Assembly: GCA_041565275.1 (NCBI GenBank)
Contig: JBFGVE010000010.1
Span: 1 to 41,343, forward strand
Direction: 5' to 3'
DNA from: CAWUKT01 sp041565275
Lineage (GTDB): Bacteria; Bacteroidota; Bacteroidia; J057; JADKCL01
DNA length: 41,343 nucleotides
Shown: positions 8,832-17,482 of the stretch, piece by piece
Layout of the letters: each line of letters begins with the position of its first letter
Position numbering within the stretch: position 1 is the stretch's first letter
Position numbers and translations under genes: made by a program
Notes under the pieces: model-generated
The model's database searches: none
The model's input: the letters and a program-made list of their open reading frames with translations, nothing else
Told to the model about the DNA's origin: nothing

Positions 8832-9500
8832 ATGGAAACTAAAATAGATCAGATTACAGAGGAGTTGAAGAAAAAGGCCTGTAAAAAACAAGCGATCTAC
8901 CGTCATACGCTTGATGTTTTCAATCGGATGAAGGAATTGGCCAAAGGCCTAGTTGAAAATCTGTCCGTGCGATTTCAAGAGATCGACAAGTATGTAAAAA
9001 TAACTTACAAAGAAGTCAGTGAATTTGAATTCTATGTTATGTTCTCCGGCGACTTATTGATGTTCAATATGCACTCTAATATCGTAACCCTTCCTCATGA
9101 GAACATCATTTTTAAGAGTCCTTATATTCTAGAAGATCCTACCAGGGCTTATTTTGGGACCATAATGGTTTATAATTTCATGGCGGATTCATTGAAGTAC
9201 AACCGTCTCAACGATCCCGGATATCTGATGACCCGGATGATGGTTAACCGGGATAGCCACTTTTACATCGAAGGCGTTCGTCAGATGGCATTTTTATATC
9301 CTGACATTGCCCAGAACCATATATCAGACGATTTACTCCAGGCCTATATTGAGAATTCTATTCTCCTCGCAATTGAAAACGACTTGTTTGCCCCCCAGTT
9401 CCATAAAATCCAGGTAGTACCGCTTGGTCAGAAACTAGCGAACCAAATCCTGTCAACCGGTAACAAGGTAGGCTTTCAGATGAGTTATCATAGGAAATAA
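8832..9500 (+). CDS. Conserved hypothetical protein linked to dnaG
   Basis: A 222-residue soluble protein with no signal peptide or membrane segment. The N-terminal 50 residues are charged and probably helical (ITEELKKKACKKQAIYRHTL), followed by a mixed region with an F/Y-rich stretch (FEFYVMFSGDLLMFNMHSN) and a C-terminal half with SHFYIEGVRQMAFLYPDI. No catalytic motif is recognised. It starts 3 bases after the dnaG stop, which makes an operon likely, but the family is not known to me as a replication factor. The start is fixed by this spacing and by METKIDQ. Its function cannot be named from sequence. Confidence 0.85.
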   Translation: METKIDQITEELKKKACKKQAIYRHTLDVFNRMKELAKGLVENLSVRFQEIDKYVKITYKEVSEFEFYVMFSGDLLMFNMHSNIVTLPHENIIFKSPYILEDPTRAYFGTIMVYNFMADSLKYNRLNDPGYLMTRMMVNRDSHFYIEGVRQMAFLYPDIAQNHISDDLLQAYIENSILLAIENDLFAPQFHKIQVVPLGQKLANQILSTGNKVGFQMSYHRK

Positions 9501-9638
9501 ATATAGAATTTACCTCTGACAGCCGTACAGTCTTTCGTTTCAAAGGCATTATCAAACAAAAATGACGTAAATTTAGTCTTGTACATGATTTTATTGGAAC
9601 CGTATTTGTAGAGTTCTAGAGAAGTTAATTTAATTAAT

Positions 9639-10301
9639 ATGAAAAAGATTATCCTATTCCCAGTATTGCTAACTGTCTTCACGCTCGTGGCTTGGGGACA
9701 AAAAACCACCGAAGGATCTGAAAAGTCGCCGCTTGGCAAATCCGGTCCTTGCCTGATCGTAGAAGTTGAGGGACAGAGAGACAACGTAGAGAGTGTAATG
9801 AGAGACAAATTCAAGAAACTCAAGACAGGCAAGAAGAAGGGCTATATCACCATGGAGAAGCAACTGTATGAAGAGATCTCTTCCAGTACAATTGATCTTT
9901 ATTACAAAGTCGAGAAGGTAGGGGATAACAAATCCAAAGTGATTATGTTCTTGTCCTCTGGTTATGATAACTGGCTGACATTGGCAACTCACCCCAATGA
10001 AGTGAATAATGCGAAGGCTATTCTGGACGGGCTCGCACGCGAGGTCCGCGTATATGAGTTGACCCTTGCCATTGAAGCACAGACCAACGTCGTTGAAGGT
10101 ATAACCAAGAACCAGGAGAGTCTAAAGAAAGATATGGAAAAGCTTGAAAGGGATTACGAGAAGCTCGAACAAGATATCTCCGAAAACAGGCAAGATCAGG
10201 AAGAGAATAAGAAGAACCAGGAAGAGACCAAAAAAACCTTGGAAGAGGAGAAAAAGACCCTTGATGAATTACAGAAGAAGTTAGGTACGGTCGGCAACTA
10301 G
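9639..10301 (+). CDS. Secreted protein with C-terminal coiled coil
   Basis: A 220-residue hypothetical protein. Seen: a signal peptide (MKKIILFPVLLTVFTLVAWG, cleavage probably near residue 20), a mixed domain at about 30-140, and a long highly charged coiled coil at about 145-215 made of repeated Glu, Lys, Asn and Gln heptads, for example KKNQEETKKTLEEEKKTLDE. It therefore probably acts in the periplasm or at the outer membrane, perhaps as an oligomer. The codon use resembles its neighbours. It has its own upstream gap of 138 bp and ends 30 bp before a strong terminator, so it is probably a single-gene unit. No function is assigned. Confidence 0.85.
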   Translation: MKKIILFPVLLTVFTLVAWGQKTTEGSEKSPLGKSGPCLIVEVEGQRDNVESVMRDKFKKLKTGKKKGYITMEKQLYEEISSSTIDLYYKVEKVGDNKSKVIMFLSSGYDNWLTLATHPNEVNNAKAILDGLAREVRVYELTLAIEAQTNVVEGITKNQESLKKDMEKLERDYEKLEQDISENRQDQEENKKNQEETKKTLEEEKKTLDELQKKLGTVGN

Positions 10302-10331
10302 GCAACTGCCCTTTTGGTGTATTTTTTTGAG

Positions 10332-10364
10332 AATGTCCAACCTTGCAAGGTTGGACATTTTTTT
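10332..10364 (+). terminator. Strong rho-independent terminator
   Basis: A perfect 28-bp palindrome (10332-10359) with half-site AATGTCCAACCTTG, followed on the plus strand by a run of T to 10364. It ends transcription of the coiled-coil gene. On the minus strand the hairpin is followed by A-rich sequence, so it is less suited to terminating the convergent nuoM transcript. Confidence 0.9.
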
Positions 10365-10371
10365 ATTAACC

Positions 10372-12015
10372 TCAGGGTTTAAGAGCAGCAGTCGTCTTTG
10401 GGTCAAGATTTTCCAATAGATAGCTATAGTCAGGATCTTTGGCAGCTTCTTCCAGGACAGGCTGTAAAATATTAGCCGCTCCACGGTCAATCTCTTTCAG
10501 GTAAGGCCCCGAATTAAATCCCATGTAAAACATTAATACGACCAAGGGGAGTAAAACCGCAATTTCACGGCTATTGAGGTCGGTCAGAGCCCTGTTCTCG
10601 TCTTTGTCCAATGGGCCGAACATAACGCGACGGAACATCCATAGCAAGTATACTGCAGCAACGATGACCCCCGAAGCAGCAATTATGGCCCAGACACTGG
10701 AAATAAGATCGGAATAAAAAGAACCCATGAGGATCATGAACTCACCCACAAAGCCGTTCAGGCCTGGTAAACCAACAGAAGCTAGGACGGTGATCATGAA
10801 AAACATAGTAAAGATTGGAACTTTTCTAGCGATACCCTGAAAGTCTTTAATGGCTCGGGTATGACGACGGTCGTAGATCATTCCCACAAGCAAGAAAAGT
10901 GCACCGGTTGCGATACCGTGAGCCACCATTTGGATCACAGCTCCGTCAAGCGCTTCCTGAGTAAATGAGAAAATCCCCAACACGATAAACCCAAGGTGGG
11001 ATACCGAAGAGTAGGCTACCAGTTTCTTTACATCGGTTTGCACCATAGCTGCCATACCTCCGTAGATAATTCCCACAACTGCAAAGAAGCACATCATGGG
11101 TGCAAATTCCAGAGAGGCATGGGGGAAGAGTGGCAGACAGAAGCGAACCAATCCGTAAGTACCCATTTTCAGCAATACACCGGCCAAGATCACAGAGCCG
11201 GCGGTAGGCGCTTGGGTATGTGCATCTGGTAACCAGGTATGAAGTGGGAAGAGAGGGACTTTGATGGCAAAACTAAGGGTAAACGCCAAGAACAACCATT
11301 TCTGGGCCTCCGGTGAAAACTCTGTCTGAGATATGGCAAAGAAGTCCGAAGTGAAGGACGCACCACTGTAAGCGGCAGCTTCAATACCAACGTAGATGAT
11401 GGCGATCAACATCAAAAGGGAACCCACCAATGTGTAAAGGAAGAACTTCATCGAGGCATAGATCCGTTCTTTCCCTCCCCAGATCCCAATCAAGAAATAC
11501 ATGGGGATGAGGACCATCTCGAAAAAGATGTAGAACATAACCAGATCCAGAGAAAGAAAAAACCCGATAACGCCAACCTCAAGAACGAGGAGTAATGAAT
11601 AATAAGCCTTGTCCAGTTTCTTGACTGACCCCCAAGAAAAAAGGAAGGTCAGCGGAAACAGCACTGTAGTCAGCAACAGGAGGTAAATGGAAATACCATC
11701 GATTCCAGTAATAAACTTGATACTGAGTCCTGAGTCACTGCTAAACCACCAGTCCCCTACAGAAGAGATGACAAAACTGTTAAAATCGGCAGTGGAAGGC
11801 TCGCTTCCTGTTGGAGCTCCAGCGATACCACTTGAATGATGCAGGTAGTGAAGGTACACAAAGACGGACATCACCAACGGTATCAGGGAGATGAAGAAGG
11901 CAATGTATTTTGCGTTCTCTTTCTTTGACACTAGAATCAGCAAGGTCCCGATCAAAGGGATGCCAATCATCAAGTTCATCAAAAGGGCCGCATTGGTGGA
12001 TAAATCAAGTGACAT
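10372..12015 (-). CDS. nuoM: NADH-quinone oxidoreductase subunit M
   Basis: Proton-pumping antiporter-like membrane subunit of respiratory complex I. 547 residues from the ATG at 12015; an in-frame start 10 codons upstream adds MPSNLRHILI, which is not typical. About 14 hydrophobic segments are visible. Family motifs: FFEMVLIPMYFLIGIWGG with the conserved membrane Glu, LFPLHTWLPDAHTQAPTAGS with the Lys/His channel region, and VQTDVKKLVAYSSVSHLGF. No nuoL or nuoN lies on either side: upstream is the alr gene (135 bp away) and downstream a terminator and an unrelated convergent gene. nuoC lies about 5.5 kb away on the other strand, so complex I genes are dispersed in this genome. Confidence 0.95.
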   Translation of the reverse strand: MSLDLSTNAALLMNLMIGIPLIGTLLILVSKKENAKYIAFFISLIPLVMSVFVYLHYLHHSSGIAGAPTGSEPSTADFNSFVISSVGDWWFSSDSGLSIKFITGIDGISIYLLLLTTVLFPLTFLFSWGSVKKLDKAYYSLLLVLEVGVIGFFLSLDLVMFYIFFEMVLIPMYFLIGIWGGKERIYASMKFFLYTLVGSLLMLIAIIYVGIEAAAYSGASFTSDFFAISQTEFSPEAQKWLFLAFTLSFAIKVPLFPLHTWLPDAHTQAPTAGSVILAGVLLKMGTYGLVRFCLPLFPHASLEFAPMMCFFAVVGIIYGGMAAMVQTDVKKLVAYSSVSHLGFIVLGIFSFTQEALDGAVIQMVAHGIATGALFLLVGMIYDRRHTRAIKDFQGIARKVPIFTMFFMITVLASVGLPGLNGFVGEFMILMGSFYSDLISSVWAIIAASGVIVAAVYLLWMFRRVMFGPLDKDENRALTDLNSREIAVLLPLVVLMFYMGFNSGPYLKEIDRGAANILQPVLEEAAKDPDYSYLLENLDPKTTAALKP

Positions 12016-12150
12016 AATCAGAATGTGCCTCAGGTTAGACGGCAAATTAAAAACGAATTCGGAAAGATGAAACTAATTTGAGTGAAGAGAAATGCTTTAG
12101 GAAAGGAAAAGAAATACCGATGGAATGCAAACAGGCCATTTCCACTATGT

Positions 12151-13743
12151 CTATTCTCTCACATATATCCTTTGTACCCGCTGGCCAATGTTAACAAGTA
12201 CCTCATAGGGAATCGTATTCGATGCGTCAGCAATTTCCTGGACAGATATGAAATCTTTTCCTTGTGCCCCGATTAGGACAACTTCATCACCAACTTCAAC
12301 CCCGGCGATGCCAGTGACATTTAACATCAACATATCCATACAGATCCTCCCGATCACAGGTGCTCTTTTTCCCTTGACTAAAAAGCTCATTTTACCGTTG
12401 CTCAGGCTGCGCCTGATCCCGTCCGCATAGCCGATGGCAACAGTGGCCACTCGCGATTCACTTTCGGTGACCTCAGATCCACCATAGCCAATGGCCTGAC
12501 CGGCAGGAAAATCATGGACCTGGGTCACGACTGAATGAAGGCTCCCTACTTCACGTAGATCAATTTCGGTTTTGTCTACCATCGAGCAACCGTAAAGTCC
12601 CAGACCCAAGCGAACCATGTCTGAGTGATACTCGGGAAACCGAAGGATACCGGCTGTATTTACCAGATGGCGCAGCGGTTGCCGCGCCACCACCGCGCTC
12701 AATGCATCCGCAAAGACCTTGAATTTTTTAGCTTGGGTGTGGGTGTAAGCATCTCCGTCAGCTATATCCGCCATCGACAAGTGTGACATAACCGATTTGA
12801 CTTGGACCTGAGGGTTGCTGGAAAGCAGATCACTCAGAAGGCTCACCTCGTCAAGCTGGAAGCCTAGGCGGCTCATCCCGGTGTCTGCTTCCACGTGAAG
12901 TGGTAACTCTTCTTCATCCCGGCCCATTTCCAGATAGCGGTTTAAAAAGGTGAACCCATATACAACAGGTTCCAAATCGAATCTAAAAAGCTGAGAAATA
13001 CTTCTTGGATCGGCGTTCATCACCATAATCGGAGTAGTGACACCATGGGTGCGCAAGGTAATACCCGTCGATGTATAGGCGACTGCAAAGTAGTCAATAC
13101 CTTCCTTTTCAAGAGCCTGGGCCACTTCCCAATCACCAGAACCGTAACCGAGGGCTTTAACCATAACCATTAGCCTTGTTTCAGGATGAAGCAAGGAACG
13201 GAATTGCGTTAAGTTATGACATAAGTGGTCGAGGTTGATCTTGAAATGAGTGGCTGTGGCTCGAAGACTCAGATAAGGGATCAGCCTTTCCAATTGGTGG
13301 CGCTGTGCTCCTTTGAGAAGAACTGTTTTGTTCCTGAAGTTTTCATAGTCAAAGTCCTCGATCATTTCTTCAATGTTGGCGTAAGCATTAACCTTTTCCA
13401 AGTCAATCATACCATCAGGATCCTCAATCCTGTGAAAGATATCGCCTTTCACAGAGAGCATGCCTTTTTCTAAACCTCCGGCAGCGAGTGCTAAAAATTC
13501 AGGGCCGATCAGATACACGTTTTCTTCACCGAGTGCTTTGACCGCCAAGACTAAGATTTCACTCTGGTAAGCACGCTGATAATTCCCCTGGTTTTCCAGA
13601 TCAGAGAGAACAAAGACATGACCTCTGTGATAATCCAATTCTTGCAACCAGTTTAATGCATTGATGACGGAAGTTCGGCTCACATCGTGAACATCATTGA
13701 TAATGGTGATCTCAGGATTGTCTGTCAACATTTGCATACGCAC
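12151..13743 (-). CDS. alr: Alanine racemase with remnant MurF C-terminal domain
   Basis: PLP-dependent enzyme giving D-alanine for peptidoglycan. In many Bacteroidota Alr is the C-terminal half of a MurF-Alr fusion of roughly 820 residues. Here only 530 codons are open. Residues 10-160 resemble the last Mur-ligase domain (IINDVHDVS for the usual INDSYNSD, VLSDLENQG, TVLLKGAQ), while the MurF ATP-binding and substrate domains are missing. The Alr part is intact: PLP Lys at about 196 in MVKALGYGSG, DTGMSRLGF, MVRLGLGLYG, AIGYADGIRR with catalytic Tyr, and RICMD. GTG at 13743 is the first possible start and follows directly on a 31-bp repeat array; ATG codons at 13737 and 13731 are alternatives. 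Racemase function is likely; MurF ligase function is not. Confidence 0.9.
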   Translation of the reverse strand: MRMQMLTDNPEITIINDVHDVSRTSVINALNWLQELDYHRGHVFVLSDLENQGNYQRAYQSEILVLAVKALGEENVYLIGPEFLALAAGGLEKGMLSVKGDIFHRIEDPDGMIDLEKVNAYANIEEMIEDFDYENFRNKTVLLKGAQRHQLERLIPYLSLRATATHFKINLDHLCHNLTQFRSLLHPETRLMVMVKALGYGSGDWEVAQALEKEGIDYFAVAYTSTGITLRTHGVTTPIMVMNADPRSISQLFRFDLEPVVYGFTFLNRYLEMGRDEEELPLHVEADTGMSRLGFQLDEVSLLSDLLSSNPQVQVKSVMSHLSMADIADGDAYTHTQAKKFKVFADALSAVVARQPLRHLVNTAGILRFPEYHSDMVRLGLGLYGCSMVDKTEIDLREVGSLHSVVTQVHDFPAGQAIGYGGSEVTESESRVATVAIGYADGIRRSLSNGKMSFLVKGKRAPVIGRICMDMLMLNVTGIAGVEVGDEVVLIGAQGKDFISVQEIADASNTIPYEVLVNIGQRVQRIYVRE

Positions 13744-13930
13744 GGTATTTGTTTCACGCTGAAATAGAAGTACAATTGCCAGTGTCTCTGCTGGAATAAG
13801 AGCACATCCAATTGTTCCATACCAATGTAACTGTACACGCTGAATTTTTCAACTGAAATGGAAGCACACTACGGGATTGAACCTGGCTATAGCTGTACAG
13901 CCTGGATTTACCCTCTGGAATAGTTGTACA
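13744..13930 (-). repeat. Degenerate 31-bp tandem repeat array, six units
   Basis: Read on the minus strand, units begin at 13930, 13899, 13868, 13837, 13806 and 13774, giving spacings of 31, 31, 31, 31 and 32. Each begins TGTRC; the consensus of the first half is TGTRCWNCTATTYCAG, and the second half (about 15 bp) varies. The array fills the gap between the OmpA stop and the first possible alr start. It has no tRNA, IS end or known riboswitch features. A 60-codon frame across it has no credible product. Confidence 0.75.
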
Positions 13931-13939
13931 AGACATGTG

Positions 13940-15925
13940 TCAAATACCAACTATTTTACACATAGTCCTTCGGTTCCTAGCCCTGCCTTCTGGGGTATCA
14001 TTTGAGTCCAATGGCTCAGTTTCACCATACCCTTTTGCCTCAATTCTATCCTCAGAAATTCCATTCTCAATCAAGTACCCCCTCACTCCAATGGCCCGGT
14101 TCCGGCTCAAATTCATATTGTCAGCAGGTCGGCCCACATTGTCGGTATGCCCCCCTATTTCTACCCTGACCTTTGGATTTCGCTTCATAAAACTGATCAG
14201 GTTGGCCAACTCAGTTTTAGACCCATCGAGAAGGTCATATTTCCCTGTCTCATAAAAGATATTATTCATCACTACCGTGACCCCTACTTCCAGCTTTTGT
14301 AAACCGATTTCAATCTCAAAGTAGGTATCTTCATTGATCGGGCAATTAATGCAGTCGCGGAGATTTTTGAGAGAGAATGCCTTGGATTCAAAGAGAAAAC
14401 CCTCTTTGTCAATGAAAGCTGCATAATCATAACCTGGCTCAAGGTTGAGCAAGAACTTTCCACTTGCGGAGTTGGAATTGACAGCGCGGATTGTATCCCC
14501 GGTTTCCACATTGACAAATGTGACTTTACTTTCGAGAGGTTTTTTACTTTTCTTTTCGAAAACTTTTCCCCGTACATAGGTCAGGTAAGATGGGCGGATT
14601 TTCTCATCTAGGTCAAAAAGGTAGATATCCGACCGTCCATAGCCTCCTTCACGGGCAGAGTTCATGTATGCCTGGGTGCCTTTGGCATTTATAAAAATAT
14701 TGGCTTCGCTTCCCGAAGAATTAAGAGGATAACCGAGGTTTTCTGGGGCAGACCATTTGTTTTCGCTCTTACGGGAAAGGAATAAATCATAGGCTCCATA
14801 ACCGGGGTGCCCATCTGAGGCGAAGTATAAAGTTCGGCCATCAGCGTGGATAAAAGGCGTCTGCTCATTTTGACTAGTATTGATCTCCGGGCCCATGTTG
14901 ACCGGAATGGTCCATTCGTTGTTGACAAGAGTGGTGTACCAGAGGTCAAGACCTCCATAACCTCCTGTGCGGTTGGACGAAAAATAGAGGGTGCGTCCGT
15001 CACCTGAGATTGAGGGCTGGGATTCCCATCCGTTCGTATTGACAATTTCTCCCAGGTTGATGGGCTTAGACCACTCTATGCCTACCAGACGGGAGACATA
15101 GAGGTCGCAATCACCAACGCCATCAGCACGGCTACAACCAGTAAAAAATACGAATTGCCCATCGGGACTGAAACTGGCAGCACCTTCATTCTTTTGGGTA
15201 TTGACTGGAGGGCCAAGATTTTCGGCAGGTTGCCATTCACCGTTTTTGAGAACAGAGTAAAAAAAGTCTTCTGTATAACCCCGGTATTCGGGGTTGAAGC
15301 CCCCAATACAACCGGGGCGCCGGGCTGTGAAAAATATCGTCTGCTCGTCGGCTGTGAGGAAAGGAAGGTATTCATCGAATTGGGAGTTGATGTTACTACC
15401 CATATTGTTAGGGTCAAACTTGACCCTGTTTTCAGCGTTTTCCAAGGCGAATTTAGCACTCCTGTGATTCTTCTCGGCCTCTTTTCTGATTTGTGGGGGC
15501 ATCAACTCGTTGGCTGTTTTTGTTTCGAAAACCTTGTAATTTTCAAGCGCTTTAGCCCAATTTTCCTGGTAGAATGATGACTCAGCTATGTAAAAGTATA
15601 CCTTAGGACTTGGGTTTGAGTGAACCTGCAAAGCACGTTCCATCCATTCTCCACTTTTCTTGTTGTCTTTCAAGACATACAGGCAGGCGCCTCCCCGGAA
15701 TAGCGCCTCCCCGAAATCAGGTTCGATTTGCACTGCTTTTTCGTAATATTCTAATGCAGCGGTATAGTCCCGGTATTTCTCATGCTCAATTGCAGCATAA
15801 AACAGTTTGAGTGCTTTTTTGGATTTGATTCCAAAATCGGATGGCTTGGCCAGTTGACCCTGGGCCATACAACCTAAGGCCAAAAACCATGTCTGGAGAA
15901 AAAAATAATAGTTCAAGTACCTCAT
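13940..15925 (-). CDS. OmpA-family protein with TPR and PD40 repeats
   Basis: Outer-membrane-associated protein of 661 residues that probably anchors to peptidoglycan. Domains: signal peptide (MRYLNYYFFLQTWFLALGCM), TPR-like helices at about 20-140, four or five PD40 beta-propeller blades at about 180-430 (repeated forms such as DGRTLYFSSNRTGGYGGLD and DGRTLYFASDGHPGYGAYD), a beta-sandwich segment at about 450-530, and a C-terminal OmpA domain with IGGHTDNVGRPADN and LSRNRAIGVRGYL. This order is common in Bacteroidota, including PorE-like type IX secretion components; I cannot tell whether this one has that role. The start at 15925 is chosen because the signal peptide begins there; the frame is open 24 codons upstream but that overlaps queE. 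It lies 1 bp after the queE stop, so they are co-transcribed. Confidence 0.93.
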   Translation of the reverse strand: MRYLNYYFFLQTWFLALGCMAQGQLAKPSDFGIKSKKALKLFYAAIEHEKYRDYTAALEYYEKAVQIEPDFGEALFRGGACLYVLKDNKKSGEWMERALQVHSNPSPKVYFYIAESSFYQENWAKALENYKVFETKTANELMPPQIRKEAEKNHRSAKFALENAENRVKFDPNNMGSNINSQFDEYLPFLTADEQTIFFTARRPGCIGGFNPEYRGYTEDFFYSVLKNGEWQPAENLGPPVNTQKNEGAASFSPDGQFVFFTGCSRADGVGDCDLYVSRLVGIEWSKPINLGEIVNTNGWESQPSISGDGRTLYFSSNRTGGYGGLDLWYTTLVNNEWTIPVNMGPEINTSQNEQTPFIHADGRTLYFASDGHPGYGAYDLFLSRKSENKWSAPENLGYPLNSSGSEANIFINAKGTQAYMNSAREGGYGRSDIYLFDLDEKIRPSYLTYVRGKVFEKKSKKPLESKVTFVNVETGDTIRAVNSNSASGKFLLNLEPGYDYAAFIDKEGFLFESKAFSLKNLRDCINCPINEDTYFEIEIGLQKLEVGVTVVMNNIFYETGKYDLLDGSKTELANLISFMKRNPKVRVEIGGHTDNVGRPADNMNLSRNRAIGVRGYLIENGISEDRIEAKGYGETEPLDSNDTPEGRARNRRTMCKIVGI

Positions 15926-15926
15926 G

Positions 15927-16541
15927 TCAGGGGATGTTGATGTATTTGTGCGACTGTATACTGAGACGCCAGTGGGGATTGGCCTTGATATAGTCAATGA
16001 TCAACCCAACCCGGTCCTTGCGTGACCATTCAGGCTGCAGGTAAAACCGGGTTTTTTGGGGATTGCATTTTGCTGCTTCTTTCTCGGCCCACTTTAAATC
16101 ATGTTTGGTATAAATAACCACTTTCAATTCCTGTGCCAGGGAGTAATATTCCTCCCTTGAAGCTTTGAACTTCTTGGGCGACAAAGTGATCCAATCGAAC
16201 TCTCCTGAAAAAGGGTAAACTCCCGAAGTTTCGATATGGATACGCAAGCCTACCGTTTTTATTGAACGCGTCAAAGGGCCGAGATCGTACATGGTTGGTT
16301 CTCCACCCGTCACAACTACAATGGGTGCCTTGGAGTCTCTAGCCAGTTTAACTACCTCCTCTACTTTTACATATTGCTCTTCCTTCACAGTCCAGGATTC
16401 TTTCACATCACACCAGTGGCAGCCCACATCACAACCTGCGGTACGGATAAAGTAGGCGGGAGATCCAGCCCACTGTCCTTCTCCCTGAAGCGTATAAAAG
16501 TGCTCCATTACCGGAATGCGAGATTCCTCAATAATCTCCAT
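15927..16541 (-). CDS. queE: 7-carboxy-7-deazaguanine synthase
   Basis: Radical SAM enzyme that rearranges 6-carboxytetrahydropterin to 7-carboxy-7-deazaguanine in the queuosine pathway. 204 residues, usual for the compact QueE form. Seen: substrate loop FYTLQGEGQWAGSPAYFIR near residue 15, the QueE-type cluster CDVGCHWC (Cx3Cx2C) at about 37-44 followed by W, and the SAM-binding VVVTGGEP near 75. The C-terminal half includes FYLQPEW. No queC, queD or queF adjoins it. It is the first gene of a two-gene minus-strand unit with the OmpA protein, which says nothing obvious about function. Confidence 0.95.
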   Translation of the reverse strand: MEIIEESRIPVMEHFYTLQGEGQWAGSPAYFIRTAGCDVGCHWCDVKESWTVKEEQYVKVEEVVKLARDSKAPIVVVTGGEPTMYDLGPLTRSIKTVGLRIHIETSGVYPFSGEFDWITLSPKKFKASREEYYSLAQELKVVIYTKHDLKWAEKEAAKCNPQKTRFYLQPEWSRKDRVGLIIDYIKANPHWRLSIQSHKYINIP

Positions 16542-16797
16542 GTACGCAATCTACTTAGTCCATCCTGAAAAACCCAAAGTGAAGCAACGGAGTCTTTCGC
16601 CCTTTTCTTCGGCTTAAATGGCTGTTTTCATTGTGAAGAATGGAAAATCAATCCCTGGTATAGCAATGGGGTGTTGTTTGGTGAGGGCTGTGGGATCACC
16701 AGATGAAGTAACCGAAGCTTCCCGGCATGACCTCCGGAGAGGGTATGTGAGAAGAAGAAGTAGGCCTCAATTTATACCCTTCTCAATAAAATTTCCC

Positions 16798-16805
16798 TAA
16801 CTTCG
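16798..16805 (+). promoter_or_regulatory. Possible Bacteroidota -7 box before pyrE
   Basis: TAACTTCG, one mismatch from the Bacteroidota -7 consensus TAnnTTTG, 17 bp before the pyrE ATG. No clear TTTG -33 box is seen at the proper distance. The same octamer stands 26 bp before the gene at 24899. The rest of the 281-bp gap before pyrE shows nothing recognisable. Confidence 0.3.
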
Positions 16806-16822
16806 TTCTCAAGTGTTCAAGT

Positions 16823-17473
16823 ATGAGTGAGGTAGAAACCAATATTGCATCTGCACTGCTGGAGATCAAAGCAGTTCGTTTACAGCCGAGACACCCATTT
16901 ACATGGGCGTCCGGATGGAAGTCCCCGGTTTACTGCGACAACCGCATTACCCTTTCATATCCAGAACTTCGAAGCGCAATCAGAGATCAACTCGTGACTC
17001 GCATTCGGACCACCTTCCCAGAAGCGATGGGCATCGCTGGTGTCGCAACCGCCGGCATTCCCCAAGGAGTTCTGGTTGCAGAACAACTCAATCTTCCTTT
17101 CATTTATGTGCGGAGCAAGCCCAAGGACCACGGGTTGAGCAATCAGATTGAAGGACGTATCCAACAGGATTTATCTTACGTGGTCGTGGAAGATCTAATT
17201 TCGACTGGAGGTAGCAGTATCAGAGCTATTAATGCCATTCGGGCAGCAGGCGGAAGAGTTGTCGGACTGATCTCCATCTTCAATTATGGATTTCCGTTGG
17301 CAGTTGAAGCCATGGCAGCAGCTGACATCCCTCATACAGCACTCACATACCTAAATGAATTATTGACAAAAGCAGTTAAAATTGAGTATATTTCACCTGC
17401 AGAGATGGGGATCATTAATGCTTGGCGAAAAGACCCTTCTTCATGGTCTCCTTCTGCAGCCACTGATCAATGA
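16823..17473 (+). CDS. pyrE: Orotate phosphoribosyltransferase
   Basis: Transfers ribose-5-phosphate from PRPP to orotate, giving OMP in pyrimidine synthesis. 216 residues, the normal length. Seen: FTWASGWKSPVYCDNR near residue 27 (orotate/PRPP loop), YVRSKPKDHGLSNQIEG near 100 (flexible catalytic loop), and the PRPP motif VVVEDLISTGGS near 120. Start MSEVETNIAS is the first ATG after a candidate -7 box. nuoC follows after 9 bp in the same direction, so the two may share a transcript although they are functionally unrelated. Confidence 0.96.
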   Translation: MSEVETNIASALLEIKAVRLQPRHPFTWASGWKSPVYCDNRITLSYPELRSAIRDQLVTRIRTTFPEAMGIAGVATAGIPQGVLVAEQLNLPFIYVRSKPKDHGLSNQIEGRIQQDLSYVVVEDLISTGGSSIRAINAIRAAGGRVVGLISIFNYGFPLAVEAMAAADIPHTALTYLNELLTKAVKIEYISPAEMGIINAWRKDPSSWSPSAATDQ

Positions 17474-17482
17474 TGTTATACG

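Noticed and set aside
13744..13850. Upstream in-frame extension of alr as further MurF sequence
   Set aside because: The extension is open for about 35 codons but is made of the array units; apparent resemblance to MurF is not better than chance.
13744..13930. CRISPR array
   Set aside because: The period is 31-32 bp with a conserved part of only about 16 bp and no cas gene; repeats are not near-identical as in a CRISPR.
13754..13936. 60-codon minus-strand frame
   Set aside because: It lies wholly in the 31-bp array, and its residues follow the repeat; no family features.
16618..16800. 60-codon plus-strand frame before pyrE
   Set aside because: No family features, rich in Arg/Ser from random sequence; ends close to the putative pyrE promoter.
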